From: Azolla caroliniana
Taxonomy: Eukaryota > Polypodiophyta
NCBI GenBank assembly: GCA_043228905.1
Contig: JBHGNT010000001.1
Span: forward strand, 10,788,001-10,852,000
Direction of reading: 5' to 3'
DNA: 64,000 bases
Part shown: piece by piece, positions 45,443-56,206 of the stretch
Numbering within the stretch: the first letter of the stretch is position 1
Layout: each line of letters starts with the position of its first letter
Notes under the pieces: model-generated
Database searches by the model: none
Seen by the model: the letters and a program-made list of their open reading frames with translations, nothing else
What the model was told of the DNA's origin: nothing
Translations under genes and position numbers: made by a program

Positions 45443-45989
45443 CTAGCAAGCTCGACTTTACTCTTGCTAGGGATAACCGTTTTCCTTCCGGCCCGGCGTT
45501 GCCCAAAGTGACAACCAACGTCTCCCAGCTATCCGAGAGGGAATCGAGCAGGAGTAGCGCTAGTACCTCATCGGCGAGAGGTACTTCCAATGAAGTTGCC
45601 TGGTGGATCAGCCCCTGGAAGGCATTCATGTGCTCCGCCATGCTGGAGCCATCTTGGTACCGGAGTCTTAGTAGCTTCCGGAATATCGAAACCTGAATAA
45701 CAACATTTTTGTTTTGAAACATAATGCCGATCTTCTCCTAGAGCTCATGAGCCTTGCTCTCTTCATTGAAGTTGTTGTATAGGCTCATGTCGATGAAGCA
45801 CCGTATGTACGCCGTTGTCTTCATGTGCATCACCTCCCATATTGTGGCGTCGATCTTGTCCGGTCTCTTGTCCCCAAACTGAACTGGTAACCAAATATCT
45901 TTAACCACGAGCATGTCCCTCATCTTCGACTTCCACACTGAATAGTTGGAGCCGGTGAGCTTGAACATGCCATCAAACGATTCGTCCAT
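45225..45989 (-). pseudogene. Copia C Gag
   Basis: MDESFDGMFKLTGSNYSVWK opens at 45989. CFIDMSLYNNFNEESKAHEL ends the first frame at a TAG near 45738. The second frame from 45722 has YQDGSSMAEHMNAFQGLIHQ and VLALLLLDSLSDSWETLVVT. It is a UBN2-type copia Gag. Confidence 0.88.
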
Positions 45990-46004
45990 TTTCTGTGTCG
46001 TTTT

Positions 46005-46016
46005 GCTCTGATACCA
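46005..46016 (-). other. Primer-binding site of copia C (initiator tRNA-Met)
   Basis: Minus strand TGGTATCAGAGC, complementary to the 3' end of plant initiator tRNA-Met, two bases inside the 5' LTR. Confidence 0.92.
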
Positions 46017-46018
46017 CT

Positions 46019-46998
46019 TGACAGAACTGCACGCTCCCTATACGCAACACTCGGCCACAACCGAGCTTAGAATCATAAACAGAAAACGGGAAATAAAGAA
46101 CGACAGGAAGAAGAGACGAGTACGCAGGATGTTTACGTGGAAAAACTCAAACTAAAGGAAAAACCACGCCAGTCCACAGGCTGCAAACTATCACTATGTT
46201 AGAATTTACAATAGTGAGTTCACGGAGACAACGACCTCGTGCTCACGATCCTCACCACAGGCGGTAGTTACAACAGAGGCAACGACCTCTTTCTCTCTCT
46301 CTCTCTCTGTACACAGTTACGCGCTCTCTCTCTCCTTGCACCAACAAGAATGACAACAACTATCAAAAGGTTTGCCCTAAGTCATATTTATACTAATATG
46401 ACTTTTCGGCTATTTACAAATATAGCCACGATGGACTCTCAGAGACATATTTACGACTATGTCTCTTCATCCGGAGAGCACTCTTCACCGGGTCTTCACC
46501 ATCCGGCTCTCCGTAGCCGGGTACTCCTCATCCGGTTCTCACCGGGTCTGCACCATCCGACTCTCCGTCGCCGGGTACTCCTCATCCGGTTCTCACCGGG
46601 TCTGCACCATCCGGCTCTCCGTAGCCGGGTACTCATCCGGTTCTCACCGGGTCTGCACCATCCGGCTCTCCGTAGCCGGGTACTCCACATCCGGTTCTCA
46701 CCGGGTCTGTACCATCCGGCTCTCCGTAGCCGGGTACTCCTCATCCGGTTCTCACCGGGTCTGCACCATCCGGCTCTCCGTAGCTGGGTACTCCTCATCC
46801 GGTTCTCACCGGGTCTGCACCATCCGGCTCTCCGTAGCCGGGTACTCCACATCCGGTTCTCACCGGGTCTGCACCATCCGGCTCTCCGTAGCCGGGTACT
46901 CCTCATCCGGTTTCGGTCGAGGCCTATCGGCCGAGGCTGAATTTGTTCATCAGCACTATTCTTCTCCCTTCCCATCCGGAGGGACCTGTCTCCCAACA
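46019..46998 (-). repeat. 5' LTR of copia C with 54-bp minisatellite (8 units)
   Basis: About 980 bp, TGTTGGG...CTGTCA on the minus strand. The minisatellite at about 46485-46915 has eight units, against six in the 3' LTR. A (TC)n run lies near 46290. Confidence 0.88.
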
Positions 46999-47776
46999 CT
47001 GTCGTCCGATCACGTTCTCCTGCCGCCACCGATCTCCCCAATAGGACTCACGCCGGCACTCGGGCCGACCGCTGGATCAGTGTGAGTGTCTTCGTGGGAC
47101 CTCCCCTTCTGGCTTCGGTTGCCTGCCTTGCCGCCGCCACCGTCCCTTACTCTAGGTCTCACGCCTCCTCCTATCGTTGGCTGCCGGAGTCTCTAGAATC
47201 GGTGTGTGTAAGGTCACAGCTTCACCGCTCTGCCTTCGCCATTCACTTCTATTGGTCACATTCACCTGCCGCCACCGTCCTTTCCTATAAGACTCACGCC
47301 GGCCCTCGGGCCGACCGCCGGATCGGTGTGAAGATCTCTGTAGACCACCCATCCGTAGCCTCTTTTGCCTTCGTCCCCTCGCCGCCGTCGTTCGTCACTC
47401 TAGGCCTCGCTCCAGCTCTCGGGCCGACTGCCGGTGTCTGTAGAACCAGTGTGAGGGATCCTCCTCGGGCCTGCCGTATCTCTGACCCTTATCCCGGGTC
47501 TTCCTTCTTTCGTAAGTCGAGAGGGTGGCTCACTCCACACCCTCTCCCGTGGTACCAAAGTACAGTGTTCCCGGCCTCTTCGTAGGCTTGCTCTCTTCCT
47601 CCCTCCCGGAATGGTTTTCTGGAAGTCCACTCCGCCCGGTTCTCGTCCGGGTCCGTCCGTCAGTCTTTGGATTGCCGGGTCCCGATCTCCTGTCGTCACC
47701 GATCTCTCCTATAGGACTCACGCCGGCACTCGGGCCGACAGCCGGATCGCTGTAAGTATCTCCGTAGGACCAGCCT

Positions 47777-48883
47777 TCATTCTCCTCTACATCCCCTGTA
47801 CTTCTCCCGAACTTGTCGTTGCTCTCCTTCCTCGGCCTCCTCGCAGGCCGTTTCCCATCCCTCTTCGATGGCATCGTGCCAGGACTCCTCGTCGGCGCCT
47901 TCCTTCTCTCCGGCCTCATGTCGGCACACGAGCATGACCGCCGGAGTCTCTGGAATCCGCATGGAGGGCTCTTCTCCGCTCTCGACCCTGTCCTCGGTCG
48001 GCAATTCTCCGCAAGTCGAGAGGGCGTTTTGTTCCGCACCCTCTCCCGTGGTACCGTGGTACCGATCTTCCGCCATCTCGTGGGGCAAGACCGTCTCCCC
48101 GGTCTCAGCTTGAGGCCTCGATCTTTCCTCTTCCTCGAGCATCGCCTCGAGAGTTGCGTATGCCTCTGCAATCCTGGCCTCAACACCGACCCTTGCCAAC
48201 TCCCTTTGTCATTCGGCCTCTTCCCACTGTGATGGCACGCCGTCACGCCCCTTCCTCTTAGCCTTCTCAGCTCGCTCATCATCTAGCCATTGGCACACCC
48301 TTCTGACCTTCGACCAGTCCTCCGTAAGCCCATTCGCTCCATCATCGTCTTCGAGCTCAATCCCGATGGCTTCCCATTCCGCTCGGTCGATCGACCTGAC
48401 GAACAATAGGACTTTGTCCGCCCCCACCAAACCTTGTTCCTGCTCCGGGAGCCGAGCAAGCCGTCGCTCGAACTCTCGGAACGCCTTGGTCGCGCCCCGA
48501 TGGGTCTTTGCCGATGCTACCCACTGGTCGAAGTCGTGTCGTCCCCGGCTCTTCCGCCATCCTTCGTATGCCTTCAGGAGCGCCTCTTTGAAGGCCTCCC
48601 ACGAACTATGAGCCTCACGGAGCTCCTTTACTTCCGCATGCATCCGGACAGCTACGACCCGACAGAAGAACTCCAGCCTCAACGCCTCGTCTACGCCACG
48701 CTCCTCCATATCCGCGTTGTAGGCTCCCAAGTAAGATGGGACTTTGTCCCCGTTGAAACGGCCGACTCTTTCGACCACTCGCTCAACCGCTTGTTGCGCT
48801 GCTTCTCGCCTCATCACCACTCGTGCCGACTCCAACACCACTTCGGCCACCATCCCCGCGAGGTCGTCGTCTTCCGACTCCAT
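47777..48883 (-). pseudogene. Gag-like protein of element 2, one frameshift
   Basis: Starts with MESEDDDLAGMVAEVV at 48883 and is nearly identical to element 1 Gag. A frameshift lies near 48205. The second frame passes the point where element 1 stops (GAEQNALS) and ends at 47777. Confidence 0.8.
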
Positions 48884-48920
48884 CCTCCCTTGCCGCCTTT
48901 CACGTCGGGTTCACTAAAGA

Positions 48921-49093
48921 TGTCACGTTGTTACGCGCGCGCATGGAGAAAGGCGGGACCACGGGGGTCTTGAACTAGGGAGTGACGGAGCGTAGGAAGT
49001 CGTACTTCACCGTTTCCAGGGCATCCCAGAAGCACACCGGAAGCAACCGAAGGGAGAGAGAGAAAGAGAGGGAGCGCGTGCTTGACACCGACT

Positions 49094-49125
<32 letters not shown>

Positions 49126-49680
49126 GGCCGACCCGACTCACGCCCTTATGTACAGGAAACGCAGGAAAGGGGAAGCACCCGACACCAATAGAGACACGAA
49201 TATACACAGACAGACGCAAACGTAAGTATTACAAGGGAAAGAATACAACCCCGGCTTCGAGCCGGACCAAGCTAGGGTAGGTTACAATAGCAGTCTGCAG
49301 CCAAGCCGCCGTTTGGGGAGCTCTCGGGCTCATCACGCGGAGCGGGGTCTTGCACAGGAGACCGAGTGGCAACAACCCTCAACAGTCCACCCACACCACG
49401 AAGAAGAGGAAGAAGAAGTAGAAGAGTAACCCTAAATCTAACGGTATACCCTCTAACACAAAAATGGGCAACCCTTCTACAAGGGACCATCCCTTCCTTT
49501 TATAAAACAAGGAGAGGGATGCGTTACAATGTGGGATAAATCCCGATTTACATGGGATTCGTCGTCCCGACTTAACTCTTATTATTCACACAATTACACG
49601 AGGGTGAGTGCACATGGTGCACCCCGCCAATGTAGCCAATATTTCCCGGTTTCCGCCTCTGGCCGAAATTCTTCACGACA
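48921..49680 (-). repeat. 5' LTR of element 2
   Basis: 760 bp; on plus it begins TGTCACG and ends CACGACA. A (CA)n run lies at about 49098-49124, and the minus-strand TATAAAA box near 49500. It is more diverged from the element 1 LTRs than those are from each other. Confidence 0.85.
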
Positions 49681-50971
49681 ACGGTTTATGTCAATGCCAC
49701 TACAAGATCAAGCAAACATACTCCATGGAATCAGGGGCAGATGGACTATGAGATCGGAAATCATTAACGCGCTACTGATTAGGGAATCTGCTACTCAAAG
49801 GACGACAATGGAGAAATGGATAGGCCACGAGGAGGGTTCTCTGATCCCGAGAGGTAGGGGTTCACCAGACAGACTCGAAGGCCCTGAATTGTGAGACACT
49901 GAGACACCCACACAAAATAACGCCATTCGAGTACTCGCGTACACTGGTCAAAAATGGATTGTAGATCCTGATCCGATCAAAGTACAACCCAATTGGCATA
50001 TATGTACTCATGAAAACACATGGCTACGTAAGGTCAGTTGGGACCCTTTGCAATGGACATGGCGTGATCCCTACGCGGGGCAAGGAAGCAAACCCATCCC
50101 TTTCTTCCAATTCACAACTAGATTGGGTCGCCACATTCTAGCTGCTCAAGTCGCCCGAGAACCGGCTGCTGCGAAGGTCTGGCACACATTTCAAGTTCCC
50201 TTCGCAATAATCACCAAGTTTTGGCAGAAAATCTGGAAGCAACAATACGCGAGGCGAATTACCACTTTCCAATGGCTGTTAATACATAAGTCCCTACCGG
50301 TGGGAGCATGGCAACGTGGGAACCTTAGCTCTCCTAATTGTGTAGAGTGCCCACATTCATTAGAATCCATACGACACGCTCTGTGGGACTGCCCAACGTC
50401 TCATAGAATATGGCGGGGGTTGGCCGCTTGTTGCAATTATGCCAGGTGCAAGGTTCAATCAAGTGGGGAAATATATGTTGGCTATCATGGCAGGCTGCAA
50501 TTGGCCGATACGAGCATCAGGAGGAGGGGATGACTTTGGTGATAAAAGCACAAGAGGTCCTTTTCTCCTCCAGCGGCAATGTCCACTCTATTCCTCTTAA
50601 TGACAAATCTCAAGAGGTGTTGGAATTGGTCAGCCCAATAACCCTTTGGATTCTATGGAAACAACGATGTAGGCGAGTCTTCTCCAACCAAACCGCCCGT
50701 CCAACAAGGTTACTGCAAGAGATATGGAGTGAAATTGGAGCCACTCTGAAGAGCCAATATGATGGCCTTAAAGGTGGCTCCGAGGGAGTTGAAAGACAAC
50801 GCATAGCCTTCATCCAACAATGGTCGTCCTCTCCCTTTCTTGAGTCAGTGGGCTTCCACATTAGATGGAACTATCACGTCCCTTTAGGGATTTGTACATA
50901 ATCGTCTCATTTGTAAAATTTTATAACTAATGGAAGGAGTTTTTTTTGGAAAAATAAAAAATAATAATAAT
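49681..50971 (+). pseudogene. LINE-3 3' part: end of reverse transcriptase region, zf-RVT, A-rich tail
   Basis: The frame resumes with RFMSMPLQDQANILHGIRGR. 50048-50533 carries KVWHTFQVPFAIITKFWQKI and the zf-RVT cluster CVECPHSLESIRHALWDC. 50410-50901 continues in another frame (TLWILWKQRCRRVF). The 3' end is A-rich with (TAA)n and ends at the target-site duplication. Confidence 0.85.
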
Positions 50972-50988
50972 AAATGCATCCATAAACC

Positions 50989-51257
50989 TCACTAGAAACG
51001 AGGGTACTTGTCCCTTTTATGCTCTAATGTACAAACAAATTTGTAACATGAAGTAGAGAAATAAGATATCACAATGTTGTACTTGAAATAGTAGCTTTTA
51101 ACATGTCAATGTATCATTCCAACTTAAACTTCATCATAGTTTTTCTAATTCTGATTGTTGCAATAGAAGTGATACACTAGTGTAGCAATACTTTGAACGC
51201 AAATATTGAAATGGATTGTCAAATATTTTCAAACCTATATGTTAATGTTTTAGCCAG
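50989..51257. other. AT-rich DNA, nothing recognised
   Basis: It is the host flank of the LINE-3 insertion on its 3' side. Confidence 0.5.
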
Positions 51258-52600
51258 ACACGTCACTTTGGATACTTTATTGCCGATACCAACATTGGTT
51301 CAAAGCAACAAAGAAGGGAAGGCTTCTACACCTTAGGATGAGAGCGTTGTGCATATAAATGTAAAAGGGATTAAATCCCCTTATTTGATGACATCTATTC
51401 AAATAAACAACGAAGGGAGGGCTTTTACACCTTAGGATGAGACACCCCACTTTGGATACTTTATTGCCAATACCAACATTCGTTCAACACAACAACGAAG
51501 GGAGGGCTTGTACACCTTAGGATGAGAGCCTTGTGCATATAAATGCAAAAGGGATTAAATCCCCTTATTTGATGACATCTATTCAAATAAACAACGAAGG
51601 GAGGGCTTGTACACCTTAGGATGAGACACCCCACTTTGGATACTTTATTGGCGATACCAACATTCGTTCAACACAACAACGAAGGGAGGGCTTGTACACC
51701 TTAGGATGAGAGCTTTGTGCATATAAATGTAAAAGGGATTAAATCCCCTTATTTGAGGACATCTATTCAAATAAACAACGAAGGGAGGGCTTGTACACCT
51801 TAGGATGAGACACCCCACTTTGGATACTTTATTGGCAATACCAACATTCGTTCAACACAACAATGAAGGGAGGGCTTGTACACCTTAGGATGAGACACCC
51901 CACTTTGGATACTTTATTGGCGATACCAACATTCGTTCAACACAACAACGAAGGGAGGGCTTGTACACCTTAGGATGAGAGCTTTGTGCATATAAATGTA
52001 AAAGGGATTAAATCCCCTTATTTGATGACATCTATTCAAATAAACAACGAAGGGAGGGCTTGTACACCTTAGGATGAGACACCCCACTTTGGATACTTTA
52101 TTGCCGATACCAACATTCGTTCAACACAACAACGAAGGGAGGGCTTGTACACCTTAGGATTAGAGCCTTGTGCATATAAATGTAAAAGGGATTAAATCCC
52201 CTTATTTGATGACATCTATTCAAATAAACAACGAAGGGAGGGCTTGTACACCTTAGGATGAGACAACTCACTTTGGATACTTTATTGCCGATACCAACAT
52301 TCGTTCAACACAACAACGAAGGGAGGGCTTGTACACCTTAGGATGAGAGCCTTGTGCATATAAATGTAAAAGGGATTAAATCCCCTTATTTGATGACATC
52401 TATTCAAATAAACAACGAAGGGAGGGCTTGTACACCTTAGGACGAGACACCTCACTTTGGATACTTTATTGGTGATACCAATATTCGTTCAACACAACAA
52501 CGAAGGGAGGGCTTGTGCATATAAATGTAAAAGGGATTAAATTCCCTTATTTGATGAAATCCTTGAGGAATTTAGAGTAAAAACATACTTTGTTTGGAGA
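51258..52600. repeat. Satellite with 184-bp higher-order period
   Basis: GGGATTAAATCCCCTTATTT recurs at 51367, 51551, 51735, 52004, 52188, 52372 and, with one change, 52533. Spacing is 184 bp except 269 (184+85) once and 161 at the end. Each 184-bp unit is two related subunits of about 98 and 86 bp sharing AACGAAGGGAGGGCTTGTAC and ACCTTAGGATGAGA. The long interval has one extra short subunit. Both ends are degenerate. Confidence 0.95.
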
Positions 52601-52813
52601 TACTAGACATTGGCTCAATGCAACAATAAGGGGAATATTTCTTAACCTTATAGAAAAACATAAGGACAAATAAGTAGATATCCAAATGCAAAAGAGGTGT
52701 CAAGCCAAAGCACAAGATTTTTACCTCTTCTTCATCACTTTTTCATACCATTATTGTATCATTTGTCACATGGACCAATTTTGGTCTAAGAAGACGTTGT
52801 TGTAGAAATCCGT
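52601..52813. other. Non-coding DNA, nothing recognised
   Basis: Decayed satellite edge, then unique AT-rich sequence up to an LTR fragment. Confidence 0.4.
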
Positions 52814-52885
52814 TGTCGTGGATATCCACGGCTTGCGAGTCAGCCTGGGTGGGACCACCGGGGTCTCAGACCAAGGAGCCTAAGG
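52814..52885 (-). repeat. LTR terminal fragment
   Basis: TGTCGTGGATATCCACGG followed by GGGACCACCGGGGTCT matches the 3'-terminal pattern of the gag-only LTR family in minus orientation. It lies next to copia integrase sequence. Confidence 0.45.
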
Positions 52886-53117
52886 ACAAGAAACTGAACA
52901 CCTTCAGATGTCGGTATGACATGTCTTTGCCGGTCCACACCCTTTGTGGAATATCTCTGTCCAAGGGTACTGAGTGTGATTTGTTTATCACGTAGACCAC
53001 TGTCATCAGCGCCTCATCCCAAAACATCTTGGACAATTTTACATGTGCAAACATGTTCCAGACTCTCTCCATGACGGTCCGGTCCATTCTCTCGGCCAAC
53101 CCGTTAAACTCTAGTGT
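52886..53117 (-). pseudogene. Copia A integrase core, C-terminal piece
   Basis: Encodes FNGLAERMDRTVMERVWNMF, then FWDEALMTVVYVINKSHS and GKDMSYRHLKVF, matching copia C integrase at about 44070-44290. Confidence 0.8.
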
Positions 53118-53694
53118 TGTCGCAAAGATTCGCATGCGCGTGTGCGTGCTTTGTGCGAGCGGGACCACCAGGACCACGAACCAGGGAGGACGTTCACGAA
53201 CTTGTCGAAAAGACGACGATGTGTATGTACGAGTTGAGGAAACCAATCTCACATTTGAAAAGAACAAAGATTTTTATACTCGAAAAGTAGATAAATAAGA
53301 AGAAGATAAATGTGAAGAAGAAGAATAGAAGCTTATATTATTGATGATGATGATGATGATATCACATATTGAGCCCCCCCTTACACAAGCCTTACGAGGG
53401 TTTTTATAAGTCTATCCATGCTTCTAACGTGCACAAAACCATGGGCTTGGAACCATGGTTTTGTGCACACGGTTTTACGGTTGTTTCCTATGCATTTTGA
53501 ATATAAAAAGAAACACTTGGTAGTCACCCTAGTGGTAAGATAAACATTTTTTATCTTGGAGGTGTAAGTTCAAATCTTGCTTGCACCACTCAAATGTCAC
53601 TTAGGCTAATGTTCATATTTATAAGCGTTTGTGTAATGTGCGTGGAATCACACTATTTCACAATTTCTCCCATTCGACATTTAACATCATGACA
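53118..53694 (-). repeat. LTR a
   Basis: 577 bp, TGTCGCAAAG...CATGACA on plus. It contains a perfect 16-bp-arm inverted repeat (53429-53444/53453-53468) and a tRNA-like module (53518-53577). Confidence 0.85.
53517..53590 (+). other. tRNA-like A/B-box sequence inside LTR a
   Basis: TAGTCACCCTAGTGGTAAG (A-box-like) and AAGTTCAAATC (B-box-like) lie about 45 bp apart. LTR c has the same module with the better B box GGTTCAAATCT at 56705-56715, and LTR b a weaker one near 55215-55290. Confidence 0.45.
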
Positions 53695-54267
53695 TCCGCC
53701 CCCACCAAACCGCACATCCTCCGGCATGTGCCACGAAGAAAAGAGTGATGTGGCGGAGTCAAAGGTGGTTGGCCTTTGATTTCCTCCTTCCACGCCTCAC
53801 CCGCGTCATCATTTGTCCTCCATTTTGGGCACATGTATTCCTTCCACCCGAACCATCGTCGCCACCCGATCAACCATATCATTCGCTCGCCCTTCACATT
53901 GCCATGACCACTTGTCATAGCCGCTTTTGCTCCTCCTGGGCGTAACCCTTCATGCATTGTACATGTGTTGCCTTCTTCACCAATGCCACCCACTGGTCGA
54001 ACTCACGCCAACCTCATCCCTTCAATCTCTCGTAGCCATATGCCTCCAATAGAACCTCCTTGAACATCACCCACGAATCTTGAGCTTCTCGAAGCTCTTT
54101 TACCTTTTCGTAGATCGGTTTAGCCACCACCTGACAAAAGTACTCCAGCCTCATAGCTTCGTTCACACCTCTCGAATCCATCTCGGCATTGTAGGTTTCT
54201 AGAAAAATTTGGACTTTGCCCCTAAACCCTAAACCCTACCGCTCTTCATGGCGGGTTCACCAAAAGA
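53695..54267 (-). pseudogene. Internal segment with Gag remnant and telomere-repeat filler
   Basis: Fragments related to element 1 Gag, running from the primer-binding site (54249-54261) leftwards. Between about 54222 and 54238, where element 2 has some 150 bp of gag 5' sequence, stands CCCTAAACCCTAAACCCTA instead. Confidence 0.7.
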
Positions 54268-55428
54268 TGTCGCAAAGATTCCTGTGCGCGTGCTTCATGC
54301 GACCGGGACCGGGACCACGGACCAGGGAGGACATTCGCAAACTTGTAGAAAAGATGATGATGTGTATGTATGAGTCGAGGAAACCAATGTCACATTTGGA
54401 AAGAACAAAGATGTTTATAGAAGTAGATAAATAAGAAGAAGATAGATGTGAAGAAGAAGAATAGAAGCTTATAGTATTGATGATGATGATCTCCAAATTG
54501 ACCCCCCTTATACAAGCCCAACTAGAGGCTTTTATAGGTCTCTCCATGCTTGTGACATGCACAAAACCATGGGCTAAAACCATGTTTTGTGCACACAGTT
54601 TTGCTTATGACATGCACAAAACCATGGTTTTGTGCACACGGTTTTGTACGTTTGTTTCCTATGGAAACTGAATATTGCCGCGCTCGTGACCGGCCACAAC
54701 CGGTTACCTTTCGTATATTCATGTGCAAGAAGTAACAATCAAACAAAAAACTAAAGTATAGAATAACACAAAACAGAGAACACATAGATTTTACCGTGGA
54801 AACCCGAACTAGGAAAAACCACGTGGAGTCCACTTGCTCTGAAACAGATCACTATGATGACGAGGGGGGTACAATAAGAAACTCAGAGGAAACGACCGTG
54901 AGTTCTTCTTCGCTAACAAACAGCTATGGAGTTGCACTTACTCACGCTCTCCCTCTCTCACACATTCTGGCAGTTACAGAGACCACTACCCCATTCTACC
55001 TATCTCACCATAATGATACACATATAATGATTGCCCTAGATGCTTATATACTAGTACAACTTTCGGACTATTTACAAGTATGGCCCATAGAGGCTTATTT
55101 CGACTATTTATAGATATAGTCTCCCGAGTTCCTCATCAACTCAGCTCTTCTCTCTTCCCATCTAGAGGGACCTATTTCACAACAAATATGACAAGGAAAT
55201 ATACAAAATCTAAAGCACGTAGTAGTAGATTTAGTGGTAAGTTAATTGTCTCCTATCTTGGAGGTGCAAAGTTTAAATCTTACTTGCACCCCTCTATACG
55301 CACTCAATGCCATTAGGCCCTAGGTTTATTTATTATTGATTTATTTTCATTTTTACAAGTATTTGTGAAATGTGTGTGTATCCTCAGTTTTTGACTTTTT
55401 CTCGCACTAAACACACCACATCACGACA
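54268..55428 (-). repeat. LTR b, interrupted by a solo LTR
   Basis: Starts TGTCGCAAAG at 54268 and ends CACGACA at 55428. Without the nested insert it is about 647 bp. It holds a perfect 24-bp palindrome at 54613-54636. Confidence 0.83.
54676..55184 (-). mobile_element. Solo LTR (copia-like) nested in LTR b
   Basis: 509 bp, TGTTGTGAAATAGG...GCGGCA on the minus strand, flanked by AATAT at 54671-54675 and 55185-55189. The sequence resembles the copia C LTR (CGGCCACAACCG, AAAAACCACG, GAGGGACCT blocks). Host LTR sequence resumes after it. Confidence 0.85.
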
Positions 55429-56206
55429 TCCACCCCCTCTTAAAGCGACATTTCCCGCTCTCGAATATTCGGCCTTTATCTTGAACATCATTCTTCCATA
55501 AGCCAAGAAGTTGGGTTGTTCCACACCTTCTCTCGTGGTACTCTCATACCGAACTTGGGCCTTCGTATTGTTCGTATCATTACTCCACCTTTGTTGGGAG
55601 GTCTCTTCTTCCTTGATCACCATTTGAATTGGCTTTGGCTCCATTATAAGATTCTCTTTGACCTCGACTTGCACCTTTAAACTCTCAAATGCTTCTCTCA
55701 TCAAAGCTTCTATGTTGAGTGTTTTCGAATATTCTCTCTTTGAGATCTCTTCCTTCAGTGGTGGTGTGTTGCCACATCCCATCCTCCTTTGATCGTCCCT
55801 CGTGGACCATGATGTTGTTGCCGATGAGAATCTTGTCTTCCTCTTGTCATGTTGCCGGCATACTCTTTTGACTTCGGCCCAATTCTCAGTGAGGCCATTT
55901 ACTCCATCATCGTCCTCAAGGTTGATTCCAATTGCCTTCCTTTCCCTCCGATCAATTGACTTCACAAACAACAGGACCTTATCCACCGCCACCCATCTTT
56001 GTTCCCGCTATGAGAGTTGAGCAAAACGATGCTCAAACTCTAGGAATGTGTGCATGGCACTTTGCTGGGTCTTCATTGATGATACCCATTTGTCGAACTC
56101 GCACCAACCTCGTCCCTTCGGTTTCTAGTATCCGTATGCCTCCAATAGAGCTTCCTCGTCCATCTTCATCCTCCCTTGCCGCTCTTCACGTCGGGTTCAC
56201 CAATTG
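55384..56206 (-). pseudogene. Internal segment with Gag remnant
   Basis: VDKVLLFVKSIDRRERKAIG and EDDDGVNGLTENWAEVKRVC on the minus strand from 55992 match element 1 Gag residues around 155-200. An upstream part, 55993-56200, is in other frames. Confidence 0.75.

Larger units (their letters stand above)
41533..46998 (-). mobile_element. Ty1/copia element C, inserted in gag-only element 2
   Basis: Minus strand: 5' LTR 46998-46019, primer-binding site, gag, protease, integrase, reverse transcriptase, RNase H, polypurine tract GAAGGGGGAGTT, and 3' LTR remnant 41974-41533. The 3' LTR is cut after 442 of about 980 bp. It is the most complete copia element in the window, with relatively few stops. 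Confidence 0.92.
40587..49680 (-). mobile_element. Gag-only non-autonomous LTR retrotransposon, element 2 (inverted, lacking its 3' LTR)
   Basis: Minus-strand order: 5' LTR 49680-48921, primer-binding site, gag 48883-47777, GC-rich internal repeats 47776-46999, a copia insertion 46998-41533, and remaining internal repeats 41532-40587. It then joins the truncated 3' LTR of element 1 tail to tail. The right LTR abuts LINE-3 sequence at 49681. Confidence 0.85.
31727..50988 (+). mobile_element. LINE-3: full-length insertion with 17-bp target-site duplication, split by nested elements
   Basis: AAATGCATCCATAAACC occurs perfectly at 31727-31743 and 50972-50988. Between them lies a plant LINE: C-rich 5' end, ORF1 with zinc knuckle, APE endonuclease, reverse transcriptase, zf-RVT, and an A-rich/(TAA)n tail ending at 50971. 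Its own sequence is about 5.4 kb (31744-35880 plus 49681-50971). The rest, 35881-49680, is a later nested block. Confidence 0.93.

Noticed and set aside
35876-49685. Search for a 5-bp target duplication around the inverted LTR block.
   Set aside because: CGCGT on the left and ACGGT on the right do not match well enough; not claimed.
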